64,000 nt of DNA from Ensifer sp. LCM 4579 (GCF_001854885.1 NZ_MDDV01000003.1:247-64246), one strand, 5' to 3'. Counted from the first letter of the stretch, positions 1 through 9,398 are shown. Made by a program: numbers and translations. Notes: generated by a model not told the origin, from the letters alone.

Positions 1-1426
1 TGCCGGCGGTGCCGGCCTGCGCGGCGAAATTGGACTGGCCCTGGTCGGCGTCGGCGATGGTCAGCGCGCCGCTGGTCGAGATGTTGCCGGAGACGACCGC
101 GGCATCCTCGGTGACGTCGCCGGTGGCGACGCCGCCGATCACCGGCACGTCGTTGGTGCCGGTGATGTTGATCACCACCGGCTGCGTGACCACGCCACCA
201 TGACCGTCATCGATCTTTACGGTGTAGGTCAGCGTCACGGTCTGCCCGGCCGCCAGGTAATCAAAGCTTTTGTCCTGCGCCGAGAAGCTCCACGCCTGCG
301 AGCCGGTTCCCCCGCCAGTCGAGTCGCTGAACGCGCCAAGCGTGAGCCAGCCGAGCAGCGACGGATTCGCCGGCAGACCGGAGGCGGCTCCGCTCGTCGT
401 TACGCCGGTAACGCTCACGGTGTGCATGTCGGACAGATCAACGTCCGTGAAGGTGATGGCACCCGTTGCGCCATCCGCCACGTTTGAACCGGTGACCCCC
501 GTCTGTTCCGTCAGGCTGGCGCTCTGCGCGCCCGAAGTGATCACCGCCGCGTCATTCGCGCCGTTGACGGTGATCACCACGGGCTGCGTGATCACGCCAC
601 CATGACCGTCGTCGATCTTGACCGTGTAGGTCAGCGTCACGCTCTGCCCGGCGGCGAGGTAATCGAAGCTCTTGTCCTCAGCCGAGAAGCTCCACGCCTG
701 CGAGCCGGTCACCCCGCCAGTCGAGTCGCTGAATGCGCCAAGCTTAAGCCAGCTGAGCAGCGTCGGATTCGCCGGCAGACCGGAGGTGGCTCCGCTCGTC
801 GTTACGCCGGTGACGCTCACAGTATGAGTATCCGAGAGATCGACATCAGTGAAGGCAATCGAGCCTGCTGCCGTATCGGCCGCATTCGATCCGGTTGTAT
901 TCGCCAGCTCGGAGATGGTCGCCGACATATGCGACGGCGCAGCAGCAAATGCCGGACCATCATTGACACCGGTGAATTGCAGAGTAACCGTAGCCCAGCT
1001 GAGCGTGCCGTTCCCCAGCCGAATGGCATAGGTGAAGTGATCGGTTATCACTTGGCCCGCTGCCAGCCCCTGAAGTTGTGTATTGATATCGCCCTTATCG
1101 TAATGGATGGTGCCGTCCGATGCGATCCAGATGCGTGCACCGAGTGCGCTCTGGTCCGTCGTTCCCGCCATTCCGGCGGCATCGGAGCTGTAGACAATGT
1201 CTTTGACCAGCAAGTCAGCGGGCGCATAGTTTTTCGTCGACGTCGACACGCTCGTTCCATCGTCGATCGAGTAGAGCGTTTTTGCCGCCCCGCCCAGATC
1301 ATTCGCCATCACATTCAGAATGAGGATGTTGTTCGCGTCTTCGGTAAAATAGAACGTATCATCGTTCGCCTGCGGCGTGTTGCTGAAGGATGTGGTGCTC
1401 CCACCCCCTGTGGTCTGCGTCGCCAT
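1..1426 (-). CDS. VCBS/cadherin-like repeat adhesin, N-terminal part (partial)
   Basis: This is the first about 475 codons of a large surface or secreted repeat protein; the rest lies beyond the window edge. The ATG at 1424-1426 follows a purine-rich ribosome site (AAGGGGG) and opens MATQTTGGGSTTSF. There is no signal peptide, as is usual for type I secreted adhesins. The first domain contains NDDTFYFTEDA and matches the opening of VCBS/cadherin-like modules. It is followed by two near-identical modules of 134 residues, each with FTDVDLSD-HTVSVTGV, SFDYLAAGQ and TYTVKIDDGHGG signatures. A third, different module with TEDAAVVSGNIS begins before the edge. Function inferred: calcium-dependent adhesion or biofilm matrix. 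Confidence 0.85.
   Translation of the reverse strand, partial: MATQTTGGGSTTSFSNTPQANDDTFYFTEDANNILILNVMANDLGGAAKTLYSIDDGTSVSTSTKNYAPADLLVKDIVYSSDAAGMAGTTDQSALGARIWIASDGTIHYDKGDINTQLQGLAAGQVITDHFTYAIRLGNGTLSWATVTLQFTGVNDGPAFAAAPSHMSATISELANTTGSNAADTAAGSIAFTDVDLSDTHTVSVTGVTTSGATSGLPANPTLLSWLKLGAFSDSTGGVTGSQAWSFSAEDKSFDYLAAGQSVTLTYTVKIDDGHGGVITQPVVITVNGANDAAVITSGAQSASLTEQTGVTGSNVADGATGAITFTDVDLSDMHTVSVTGVTTSGAASGLPANPSLLGWLTLGAFSDSTGGGTGSQAWSFSAQDKSFDYLAAGQTVTLTYTVKIDDGHGGVVTQPVVINITGTNDVPVIGGVATGDVTEDAAVVSGNISTSGALTIADADQGQSNFAAQAGTAG
171..905 (-). repeat. Tandem 402-bp coding repeat (VCBS modules)
   Basis: Two copies of a module repeat with a period of 402 bp (134 codons) inside the adhesin gene, one beginning near 171 and one near 573. 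The core of about 270 bp is almost identical; similarity falls off at the edges. Near-identity at DNA level indicates recent duplication or gene conversion, so repeat number may vary between strains. Confidence 0.85.
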
Positions 1427-2373
1427 AAGCTTCCCCCTTACCTATCGTGAGTAGCGATGTCCTGTGACTTCACGTTTTATGGGCTGGCGGCGGCCGTCAC
1501 CCATGGCTTCAGCCGGCGACCCGATATGCTGCTGATGGAAAATCTCCTTCGCGCAAAGGCGGCGAAATGCGGCTCCTGCACGTCTGTCTGCAGCGACCTA
1601 ACAGCGAAATTCTGGGAACTCGGGAAAAAGGCGTCCACATCGCCCGTGCCGCCGGAGATTTGGGAAACGCGGCGCGACGCAAATCGCGCTCACGAAGAGG
1701 GTGGGGGAACCGGCTGACCCCAGCCGGCGCCCCGGTCATCAAAGCCGGCGCGCCCTCATCAGGCGAAACTACTCTACACACGCCTGCTCCTCCCCGGACA
1801 GCGCGCTCAACTGGCCTGTCCGGCAATATTCTGGAAAATTTATTTTGGCTCCGCTCAGTCGCCTTCCACTTTAACGCGTAGGCGGCGTCAACAGACCCCT
1901 ATCCATTGCCAAGTGTTAACATGTTCTATCAATTAGAAAACTGATCTTTAGGCGTACTACTCTAACGCAAACGGATTATACCTTAGAGCCGTTGCGCATT
2001 TCTCAACCATGTAGAGTTCAAGCTATAGTGGAGAACTTTCGGCTTGTCCTTATCACAACGTCCGGAAAATTGTCGCCACGTACATATTCGCCGTCGGCTG
2101 TCGCATCGGCTCGAAAATCGGAACCGATTTTCGGAAGGCTCGATGCCCAGATTGAAAGAGTTACGGCGACCGTTGCGCGTCTGAAAAGACGCGCAGCACT
2201 GTGCGCAGGTTCCGCAAAAGCGTCACACGGTTTTTCGGTAAGGACGGCATCAAGACAAAAATGCTAAGTGGACGAAGCTTTGGTTTGCATTGGCTTGCCA
2301 ACGCAAGTCTGCCTAGGGCCGGTTCGCATTAGCCCGCAGCCGCGCCTTCATTCGCAACGGCATAGCCGGACGA
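1427..2373. other. 947-bp intergenic region, no convincing gene
   Basis: Upstream of the adhesin start and downstream of the CBS protein gene. Short reading frames here have no ribosome sites, no family resemblance and GC-rich shadow composition. The stretch 1900-1990 is AT-rich and could hold regulatory sequence for the adhesin. The only recognisable element is a mosaic repeat at 2103-2202. Confidence 0.6.
2103..2202 (+). repeat. Rhizobial intergenic mosaic repeat, copy 1
   Basis: A two-module palindromic element. Module 1 is a near-palindrome built on CGAAAATCGG and CCGATTTTCGG. Module 2 is a stem-loop, GCGCGTCT-GAAA-AGACGCGC, flanked by GCGACC and CACTGT. The same order and orientation recur at 52053-52154, and in reverse at 16081-16187. 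It resembles the RIME-type elements known from rhizobia; the family name is from memory. Confidence 0.7.
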
Positions 2374-3669
2374 TCAGGACGGAATGCTTTCGACGCTGCG
2401 GCTGACGAGGATCTTGTCGATGCGGCGGCCGTCCATGTCGACGACCTCAAAGCGATAGCCATAGGCTTCGACCCGGTCGCCCTCTTCCGGGGTCTTGCGC
2501 AGTTCATGAACGAGAAAGCCGGCTATCGTCTCGAAATCGGCGTCCGGATCGATACCCTCAATACCGATCTGCAGATTGATTTCATCGATCGAGGTCCGGC
2601 CGTCGACAAGATAGCTGCCATCTTCGCGCTGGCGGATCGGTGCGTGCTCGGCGTCGTCGTAGTTCGACGGTATCACGCCGACGATGGCCTCCAGTATGTC
2701 GGCAGTGGTGATGATGCCTTCCATGCTGCCATATTCGTCGACGATCATCGCCATGTCGATGGGCGAAGTCTTGAACGCCTCGAGCGCCTTCAGGCAGGAG
2801 ACGGTCTCGGGAAGCGTCAGGATGTCGCGGACATAGTCGCGCAGGTTGAAGGGCGGCGCCAAGGGCGCGTTCAATATCTCCTTGACCAGGACCGCTCCGA
2901 TCACCTCGCCGGACGGGCCCTCGACCACAGGGTAACGCGAGTGGCCGAACTCACGGACCTTGCGGCCGATCGTCTCCGGACTGTCGGCAACGTCGATGAA
3001 GCTCACCTCGGTCCGGTGAGTCATGATCGATTTGACGCTGCGATCGCCGAGGCGGATGATCCGCCGCAGCATCTCATGCTCGCTCTTCTCGATGGCGCCG
3101 CTTTCCACACCCTCCGCCATGATCGCCTGCACTTCCTCTTCCGTTACGCGATCGACGTCATCCGGCCGCATTCCCAGCAGCCGGATCGCGAGAGCAGCTG
3201 CAGTTTCGAACACATAGACGACGGGTGCCGTAATTCGCGAAAGCCAGGTCATCGGGGTCGCGACCAAGAGCGCCAGCCCTTCGGGATTGCGTAGTGCGAT
3301 TTGCTTGGGAATGAGCTCGCCGATGACCACCGACAGGAAGGTGATGAGCGTGACGACGAGAGCCACCGCAACGGTGTTGCCATAGGGGTTGATCCAGGCC
3401 ATCTGATCGAGGACCGGTGCTAATTTTGCGGCTATGGTCGCACCGCCATAGGCGCCCGCCAGAATGCCGACGAGCGTGATTCCGACTTGGACAGTGGACA
3501 GGAACTTGCCTGGATCCTCGGCGAGCTTCAGCGCGCCTTCCGCGCGCCGGTTCCCCTGCTTCACCATCTGGCGCAACAGCGGCTTGCTTGCCGAGACGAC
3601 CGCAAGTTCCGAGAGCGCAAAGAAGGCGTTGATCAGCAGGAGCAGAAAGATGACGAAGAACTCGGACAT
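2374..3669 (-). CDS. DUF21/CBS/CorC_HlyC membrane protein (hemolysin-C family)
   Basis: A 431-residue protein of the CorC/HlyC family. Residues 1 to about 190 are the DUF21 (CNNM) membrane domain with three to four hydrophobic segments (first at 3-20) and the helix VIGELIPKQIALRNPE. A CBS pair follows (about 210-330, with FGHSRYPVVEG and VDEYGSMEGIITTADILEAIVG), then the C-terminal CorC_HlyC domain (about 345-425). Family members are linked to magnesium or sodium efflux and to resistance to ions; true hemolysis is unlikely. The gene stands alone; nothing upstream within 100 bp reads in the same direction except the GntR gene, which it follows after 100 bp. Confidence 0.9.
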   Translation of the reverse strand: MSEFFVIFLLLLINAFFALSELAVVSASKPLLRQMVKQGNRRAEGALKLAEDPGKFLSTVQVGITLVGILAGAYGGATIAAKLAPVLDQMAWINPYGNTVAVALVVTLITFLSVVIGELIPKQIALRNPEGLALLVATPMTWLSRITAPVVYVFETAAALAIRLLGMRPDDVDRVTEEEVQAIMAEGVESGAIEKSEHEMLRRIIRLGDRSVKSIMTHRTEVSFIDVADSPETIGRKVREFGHSRYPVVEGPSGEVIGAVLVKEILNAPLAPPFNLRDYVRDILTLPETVSCLKALEAFKTSPIDMAMIVDEYGSMEGIITTADILEAIVGVIPSNYDDAEHAPIRQREDGSYLVDGRTSIDEINLQIGIEGIDPDADFETIAGFLVHELRKTPEEGDRVEAYGYRFEVVDMDGRRIDKILVSRSVESIPS

Positions 3670-3769
3670 GACCCCGTTTACCGTTGAGGGAAGCTGCCCG
3701 ACCCGAGCGGCTGCTCTCCAGATAGGCCTGGATGCGGATCAGAGCAAGATCAGGTGATGATGGAGCGCG

Positions 3770-4522
3770 TCACGCCCCCTCGCCTGTTTCGGCATGCAAT
3801 GCCCGATGGATGCGGTCGCGCCCGTATCGGATAACGTATTCCATCGCCTGCCGGGCGCCGGCCTCGTCCCTCTTGCCGATCTCCTCGACAATGTGGATGT
3901 GATTCTGGGCAACCTCGTCGATGCCGCCTTCATCGTCCGTGGGCGAACTCAGCCGGAAAACACCGACCAGGGCGGCCTCGATCAGGCTGCCGACCGTCCT
4001 GAGGAACGGATTTCCACATGCATCGAGAAGCGCAAGATGGAACTTGAGATCGGCCTCGGCGAGCGTTTCCGCCGTATGATTCGCATGGCTCATCGCGACC
4101 GCGAGGCGCATCATCGTGGCGATTTCCGCATCGGATGCGTTTCTCGCCGCGAGTGCGGCGGCATGGGTCTCGAAGGCAAGGCGCACTTCGCTGAGGTGCT
4201 GGAGAAATTCCTCGTCCACCCCGCAGGCAAAATGCCAGGTCAGGATATCCGCGTCGAAAAGGTTCCACTCCTTGCGGGGCGTGACACGCGTGCCGATCCG
4301 GGCACGCGGAACGACCATGCCCTTGGCGGCAAGCGTCTTCATCGCCTCCCGCAGGACCGTCCGCGATACCCGGAAGCGTGCGGCCAGTTCAGGGTCGCCC
4401 GGCAATATACTCCCGACCGGAAATTCCCCCGAAACGATGGCCTTGCCAAGTTGATCCACCACCTGCGCATGGCTCGTCCGTTTCGGAGTCCTGGATATCG
4501 CCGTCTCAAGCAAGCTCTTCAC
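3770..4522 (-). CDS. FadR-subfamily GntR transcriptional regulator
   Basis: A GntR regulator with an N-terminal winged helix (motifs LPGDPELAARFRVSRTVLREAM and LAAKGMV) and a C-terminal FCD effector domain with the FHLALLDACGNPFL helix. I chose the GTG at 4520-4522 because GGGAGGAGAGG sits just before it; a longer form from 4561 adds 13 residues. It lies downstream of, and on the same strand as, the BMP-type ABC importer, and a perfect inverted repeat sits just upstream of the start (4568-4601). FCD regulators sense small carboxylates or sugar acids; the ligand is unknown here. Autoregulation is inferred. Confidence 0.85.
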   Translation of the reverse strand: MKSLLETAISRTPKRTSHAQVVDQLGKAIVSGEFPVGSILPGDPELAARFRVSRTVLREAMKTLAAKGMVVPRARIGTRVTPRKEWNLFDADILTWHFACGVDEEFLQHLSEVRLAFETHAAALAARNASDAEIATMMRLAVAMSHANHTAETLAEADLKFHLALLDACGNPFLRTVGSLIEAALVGVFRLSSPTDDEGGIDEVAQNHIHIVEEIGKRDEAGARQAMEYVIRYGRDRIHRALHAETGEGA

Positions 4523-4567
4523 CCCTCTCCTCCCGGTCACGCGCAGTTGTTCACGCCACATCAGAAC

Positions 4568-4601
4568 AATCGCATATAAACTCTAGATCGAATATGCGAT
4601 T
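4568..4601. promoter_or_regulatory. Perfect 10-bp inverted repeat, candidate GntR operator
   Basis: AATCGCATAT and ATATGCGATT are exact reverse complements separated by 14 bp, 46 bp upstream of the GTG start of the FadR-type regulator. Position and symmetry suggest an operator; the 24-bp half-site spacing is longer than in classical FadR sites, so it could also be bound by two dimers. Confidence 0.5.
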
Positions 4602-4644
4602 CCCGAAAGTCTCGCGTGCGGCCGCAGTGCTGTTATTGCAGCAG

Positions 4645-4673
4645 AAAACCCCGCGTTTGGAGCGCGGGGTTTT
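4645..4673 (-). terminator. Rho-independent terminator of the BMP-type ABC operon
   Basis: A GC-rich stem, CCCCGCG and CGCGGGG, flanked by A4 and T4, lies 30 bp beyond the stop codon of the substrate-binding protein. The symmetrical tracts would let it work in both directions. Confidence 0.85.
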
Positions 4674-4702
4674 CAGGCGCAATCACGATCGGCGGGTGCA
4701 GC

Positions 4703-5773
4703 TTATTGCGGCAGCTTGTCGTCCACGCCCTCGACGTAGAAGTTCATGCCGAGAAGCGTAGCGTCATCGGCAGTCTCGCCTTCCTTGAGCCACGGGCTGC
4801 CATCCTGCTTGTTGAGCGGGCCGGTGAATGGCTTCAATTCGCCGGACTTGATCTTGGCTTCCGTCGCCTCAGCCATCGCCTTCACGTCATCGGGCATGTT
4901 CGTGTAGGGTGCCATGGTCAGGATACCATCCTTGAGGCCATCCCAGCTCGAGGTCGATTCCCAAGTGCCGTCGAGGAACGCCTTGGTGCGCTTCACGTAA
5001 TAGGCACCCCAGGTGTCGACGATCGCCGTCAGCTGCGTCTGCGGACCGGCTGCGATCATGTCCGACGCCTGACCGAATGCCTTGATGCCGCGTTCGGCGG
5101 CGACCTGCATCGGCGCGGTCGTGTCGGTGTGCTGGGTCAGGATATCGACGCCCTGGTCGATCAGCGCCTTGGCGGCGTCGGCTTCCTTGCCCGGGTCGAA
5201 CCAGGTGTTCGCCCAAATGACCTTGATCTTGAAGTCCGGGTTGACGGAGCGGGCACCGATCACGAAGGAATTGATGCCCATCACCACTTCCGGGATCGGG
5301 AAGGAGGCGATGTAGCCGGCGACGCCCTTCTCCGACATCTTCGCCGCGATCTGGCCCTGGATGTAGCGGCCTTCATAGAAGCGGCTGTTGTAGGTGGCGA
5401 CATTCGGCGCGGTCTTATAGCCGGTCGCATGTTCGAACTTCACGTCCGGGAACTTCTGCGCGATGTTGATCGTCGCATCCATGAAGCCGAAGGACGTGGT
5501 GAAGATCAGGCCGCAGCCGGAGCGCGCCAAGCGCTCGATGGCGCGCTCGGCATCGGGTCCTTCCGGCACGTTTTCGAGAAACTGCGTTTCGACCTTGTCG
5601 CCGAGTTCCTTTTCGAGCTGCTGGCGACCGATGTCATGCGCCTGGGTCCAGCCGCCATCCGTCTTGGAACCCACGTAGACGAAGCAGATCTTGGCCTTTT
5701 CCTGTGCGCTCGCGGCCGCTGCAAATCCGAGCACCGCTGTCGTGGTTGCGAGGGCGAGGAGTAGTTTTTTCAT
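4703..5773 (-). CDS. BMP-family ABC transporter substrate-binding protein
   Basis: A 356-residue periplasmic protein with a clear signal peptide (MKKLLLALATTTAVLGF, cleavage after ASA). The mature part has the BMP/PnrA-like fold: KICFVYVGSKTDGGWTQAHDIGR near the N-terminus, GLIFTTSFGFMD, and the hinge strand TQHTDTTAPMQVAAERGIKAFG. Family members bind purine nucleosides (PnrA, BmpA-D) or related ligands. It is the last gene of an ATPase-permease-permease-binding-protein operon and is followed by a strong terminator. The ligand cannot be read from sequence; a nucleoside or nucleobase is the best inference. Confidence 0.92.
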   Translation of the reverse strand: MKKLLLALATTTAVLGFAAAASAQEKAKICFVYVGSKTDGGWTQAHDIGRQQLEKELGDKVETQFLENVPEGPDAERAIERLARSGCGLIFTTSFGFMDATINIAQKFPDVKFEHATGYKTAPNVATYNSRFYEGRYIQGQIAAKMSEKGVAGYIASFPIPEVVMGINSFVIGARSVNPDFKIKVIWANTWFDPGKEADAAKALIDQGVDILTQHTDTTAPMQVAAERGIKAFGQASDMIAAGPQTQLTAIVDTWGAYYVKRTKAFLDGTWESTSSWDGLKDGILTMAPYTNMPDDVKAMAEATEAKIKSGELKPFTGPLNKQDGSPWLKEGETADDATLLGMNFYVEGVDDKLPQ

Positions 5774-5819
5774 TTTTTGACCTCTGTCGGTTCGAGAATA
5801 GCCGTCTGGTTCTTGTTGT

Positions 5820-6740
5820 TCACCGGTCCGGCACGAACGGCTTGCCGAGCGATGCCGGCGTATTGATCAAGGTCATCCGCCGGTTGTGCGATATCAGTAT
5901 GAGTACGACAATTGTCGCCACATAGGGAAGCGAAGAAAGGAACTGCGAAGGAATGCCGAGGCCGAAGGCCTGCGCGTGAAGCTGGCTGATCGAGACGGCC
6001 CCGAAGAGATAGCCGCCCGCGACCACACGCCACGGCCGCCAGGACGAAAACACCACGAGCGCCAGCGCGATCCAGCCGCGGCCGGCCGACATGTTCTCCA
6101 CCCATTGCGGCGTATAGACGAGCGAGAGCTGTGCACCCGCGAGTCCGGCGCAGGCGCCGCCGAAAAGGACCGCCAGATAGCGGGTGCGGATGACGTCGAC
6201 ACCCAGCGCATGCGCCGAGGCATGGCTGTCGCCAACCGCCCTGAGCTTCAGCCCGGCGCGGCTTGAAAACAGGAACCAATGGACGCCTGTAACGATCGCG
6301 ATCGAGAGATAGAAGATCGCATCCTGCCGGAAGAGGAGCGGACCGACGACAGGGATTTCCGACAGGAGCGGAATGGCGATCGGCTGCAGCTTGATTCCCT
6401 GCATGCCGAGGAAGCTCTCGCCGATCATGCCCGAGGCGCCGAGGCCAAGCAGCGTCAGCGCCAGGCCGGTCGCCACCTGGTTGGCAACGAGCGTCAGCGT
6501 AAGGACGCCGAAGAGCAGCGAAAACAAGGCACCCGCGGCAATGCCGGCAAGAACCCCGAGATAGGGCGAGCCGGTGATCTGGGTGGCCGCGAAGGCGCAG
6601 ACCGCCCCCATGATCATCATGCCTTCGACGCCGAGGTTGAGCACGCCGGACCGCTCTGCGACGAGTTCGCCGGCGGCCGCCAGCACCAGCGGCGTTGCCG
6701 CAGTGATGACGCTCAGGAGGATTGCTTCGACGATGCCCAT
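5820..6740 (-). CDS. ABC transporter permease, BMP/nucleoside type (second permease)
   Basis: A 306-residue inner-membrane permease of the BPD_transp_2 (LivH/RbsC-like) superfamily, with about eight to ten hydrophobic segments. The N-terminal GVLNLGVEGMMIMGA motif is typical of the YufQ/NupC-type permease of nucleoside importers. It begins directly at the stop codon of the other permease (shared position 6740), so the two are translationally coupled, and it is followed by the binding-protein gene after 46 bp. Confidence 0.92.
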   Translation of the reverse strand: MGIVEAILLSVITAATPLVLAAAGELVAERSGVLNLGVEGMMIMGAVCAFAATQITGSPYLGVLAGIAAGALFSLLFGVLTLTLVANQVATGLALTLLGLGASGMIGESFLGMQGIKLQPIAIPLLSEIPVVGPLLFRQDAIFYLSIAIVTGVHWFLFSSRAGLKLRAVGDSHASAHALGVDVIRTRYLAVLFGGACAGLAGAQLSLVYTPQWVENMSAGRGWIALALVVFSSWRPWRVVAGGYLFGAVSISQLHAQAFGLGIPSQFLSSLPYVATIVVLILISHNRRMTLINTPASLGKPFVPDR

Positions 6741-7834
6741 CAGTGCGCCTCATCCATTTTGGCTGCCGAAAATCTCTCCCATACCAGCCGGATGCGATAA
6801 TGGATGAGCGTATCGCAGGAGAGTACGAAGAACAGCAGCAGGCCCTGGAAGACGCGCGTTACCTTGTCCGACACGCCGAGCGAGAGTTGTGCCGCCTCGC
6901 CGCCAAGATAGGTGAGCGCCAGCACGAGACCGGCGGCGATGATGCCGAGCGGATTGAGGCGGCCGAGAAATGCGACGATGATTGCCGTGAAGCCGTAGCC
7001 GGGCGAGATCACCGGTCGCAACTGCTGGATCGCGCCGCTCACTTCCGCAATGCCCGCGAGCCCGGCAAGCGCGCCGGAAAACAGCATCGAAAACCAGATC
7101 ATCTTGCGCGATGAAAAGCCGGCGAAGCGCCCGGCCCGCGCAGACTGGCCGAGGACGATGATCTCGAAACCACGGAGCGTGTAGCGCATCATGAACCAGA
7201 CGAGCAGCGCCGCGATGATGGCGAAGGCGAAACCCCAATGCGCACGTCCGGAGGCGAGCATTTCCGGCAGGATCGCCTCGGCGGCGAACCTGCGGGTTTC
7301 GGGAAAGTTCATTCCCTCCGGATTGCGCCAGGGGCCGCGCACCAGCCAATCCAGAAAGAGCTGCGCGACATAGACCAGCATCAGACTCGTCAGGATCTCG
7401 TTGGTGTTCATATGCGCCTTCAGGAAGGCGGGTATCGCGGCAAAGAGCGCGCCGCCGATGATGCCCATGAGAAGCATCAGCGGCAGCATCAAAGGCGAGT
7501 GCCACCCATGGAAGACGACCGGGAGGATCGAGCCGGCGATCGCGCCGATGATGAACTGGCCCTCGGCGCCGATATTCCAGTTGTTGGACCGGAAGCAGAC
7601 GGAGAGGCCGACGCCGATCAGGATCAGCGGCGCGGCCTTGATCGCCAGTTCATGCAGCGACCACACCTCGGTCAAGGGCTCGACGAAATAACTGTAGAGC
7701 GCGGTCACCGGGTCCTTGCCGAGAAGTGCGAACATGATGCCGCCGAAGACGATGGTCAGCGCGAAAGCGATGAATGGCGACAGGATTGAATAGAGCGTCG
7801 AGACCTCGGCGCGCTTTTCGAGTTCAATGCGCAT
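6740..7834 (-). CDS. ABC transporter permease, BMP/nucleoside type (first permease)
   Basis: A permease of the BPD_transp_2 family (YufP-like). I chose the ATG at 7832-7834 (MRIELEKRAEVSTLYS), which overlaps the end of the ATPase gene by 11 bp; an upstream ATG at 7864 would overlap it further. About ten membrane segments; NWNIGAEGQFIIGAI and TNEILTSLMLVYVAQ are family motifs. It forms the translocation pore together with the neighbouring permease. Confidence 0.92.
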   Translation of the reverse strand: MRIELEKRAEVSTLYSILSPFIAFALTIVFGGIMFALLGKDPVTALYSYFVEPLTEVWSLHELAIKAAPLILIGVGLSVCFRSNNWNIGAEGQFIIGAIAGSILPVVFHGWHSPLMLPLMLLMGIIGGALFAAIPAFLKAHMNTNEILTSLMLVYVAQLFLDWLVRGPWRNPEGMNFPETRRFAAEAILPEMLASGRAHWGFAFAIIAALLVWFMMRYTLRGFEIIVLGQSARAGRFAGFSSRKMIWFSMLFSGALAGLAGIAEVSGAIQQLRPVISPGYGFTAIIVAFLGRLNPLGIIAAGLVLALTYLGGEAAQLSLGVSDKVTRVFQGLLLFFVLSCDTLIHYRIRLVWERFSAAKMDEAH

Positions 7835-9398
7835 TTGCCGCCCCCGCACTTTCCGTCTGGCCATGAATGCCGCCCATCAGCAGGCCGATCTTCTCGCGCG
7901 AGAGCTCGCGGGCCGGATAGGCGTCGGAAAGACGCCCCTCGCTGATCACCGCGATCTCTGTCGCCACCTCGAATATTTCGTCGAGGTCCTGGCTGATCAC
8001 CAGGACGGCGGATCCCGCCTTTGCGAGATCGACCAGCGCCTGCCGGATCCGGCTGGCGGCGCCCGCATCGACGCCCCAGGTGGGCTGGTTGACGACGAGA
8101 ACGGCGGGCTGCCGGTCGAGCTCGCGCCCGACGATGAATTTCTGCAGATTGCCGCCTGAAAGCGAGCCGGCCGGCGGATCCTCGCCGCTCTTGCGCACGT
8201 CCATCGCCTCGGAAATGCGCTTCGTCGCCGCCTTGACCGCGCCTTGGCGGATGATCTTCAGGAAGCCGCCGCCGAGAAAGGCGCGGCGGTCGGACTGGTT
8301 GCGTGCGAGAACGAGGTTGTCGGAGAGCGAAAGCGCCGAGACCGCCGCATGCCCGTGTCGCTCCTCCGGCACGAAACCGGCCCCCATCAGCCGCCGCGCA
8401 TTGATGTTCTTCGTTCCGACGGGCTTTTGCCGGACCTGGACGGCATTGCTATCGGCCACCGGATACTCGCCCGAAAGCGCATCGAAAAGCTCGCTCTGGC
8501 CGTTGCCGGCGACGCCTGCGATCGCCAGCACTTCGCCCGCCCGCACCTTGAGGCAGATGTTCTTCAGCGAAACCGCAAAGGGCGTGCGCGCGGGCACGGA
8601 AAGATGGCGCGCCTCCAGTTGCACGTCGCCCTTGGTGCTGGTCCCCTCCGGGGTGACGGTCGCGACGTCGCTGCCGACCATCATGCGCGCAAGCGAGGCC
8701 GGCGTTTCCGCGCGCGGATCGCAGGCGCCCGTCACCTTGCCGTGCCGCAAGACCGTGGCGCGGTCACAGAGGCGCTGCACCTCCTCGAGGCGATGGCTGA
8801 TATAGAGCACGGAGCGGCCTTCCGATTTCAGCTTGTGCAGCGTCTCGAACAGGCGATCGGCTTCCTGCGGGGTGAGGACCGAGGTCGGCTCGTCGAGGAT
8901 GATCAGTTGCGGATTCTGCAGAAGCGCCCGCACGATCTCGATGCGCTGCCTCTCGCCGACGGAAAGGTCCGCCACATGCGCCTTCGGGTCGAGCGGCAGG
9001 CCGTAGGCATGCGAGAGCCGCGACGCCTCCTCGGCAACCCGCGCCAGCGAAACATTCCGGTCCATCGACAGCGCGATGTTCTCGGCAACCGTCAGCGCCT
9101 CGAACAGGGAAAAGTGCTGGAACACCATGCCGATGCCGAGCTTTCGCGCGTCACCGGGGCTCGCAATGCGGACGGCCTCGCCCTTCCACCGGATCTCGCC
9201 GGACGTCGGCGCCAACACGCCGAACAGCATCTTCACCAGGGTCGACTTCCCCGCCCCGTTCTCTCCGAGGAGGGCATGGATTTCTCCGGGCTCTATGTGC
9301 AGATCGATCGCGCTGCAGGCGGCGAACGAACCAAAGAATTTCGTCAGGTTGCGCACGGCCAGCAACGGACCGCTTGCATTTGATCCCTTTAGAGGCAC
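7824..9398 (-). CDS. ABC transporter ATP-binding protein with two ATPase domains
   Basis: A 524-residue double ABC ATPase of the sugar/nucleoside (RbsA/NupA) type. Domain 1 has Walker A GENGAGKST, signature LSVGERQRIEI and Walker B LIILDEPTSVL. Domain 2 is degenerate: its Walker A reads GVAGNGQSE and its Walker B VLVVNQPTWGVD, without the catalytic glutamate, as usual for this subfamily. The start is GTG with AGAGGG five bases before it. It is the first gene of the four-gene importer operon. Confidence 0.93.
   Translation of the reverse strand: MPLKGSNASGPLLAVRNLTKFFGSFAACSAIDLHIEPGEIHALLGENGAGKSTLVKMLFGVLAPTSGEIRWKGEAVRIASPGDARKLGIGMVFQHFSLFEALTVAENIALSMDRNVSLARVAEEASRLSHAYGLPLDPKAHVADLSVGERQRIEIVRALLQNPQLIILDEPTSVLTPQEADRLFETLHKLKSEGRSVLYISHRLEEVQRLCDRATVLRHGKVTGACDPRAETPASLARMMVGSDVATVTPEGTSTKGDVQLEARHLSVPARTPFAVSLKNICLKVRAGEVLAIAGVAGNGQSELFDALSGEYPVADSNAVQVRQKPVGTKNINARRLMGAGFVPEERHGHAAVSALSLSDNLVLARNQSDRRAFLGGGFLKIIRQGAVKAATKRISEAMDVRKSGEDPPAGSLSGGNLQKFIVGRELDRQPAVLVVNQPTWGVDAGAASRIRQALVDLAKAGSAVLVISQDLDEIFEVATEIAVISEGRLSDAYPARELSREKIGLLMGGIHGQTESAGAANAH

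Noticed and set aside
602-1450. Long plus-strand open frame of 282 codons opposite the adhesin
   Set aside because: It is a shadow of the minus-strand VCBS gene: its repeats mirror the coding repeat and it has no family resemblance.
1509-1826. Overlapping frames in the adhesin upstream region
   Set aside because: No ribosome site, no domain, and opposing frames of equal length; typical GC-rich noise.
8080-9383. Long plus-strand frames opposite the ABC ATPase gene
   Set aside because: Codon shadow of the minus-strand ATPase; no independent motifs.
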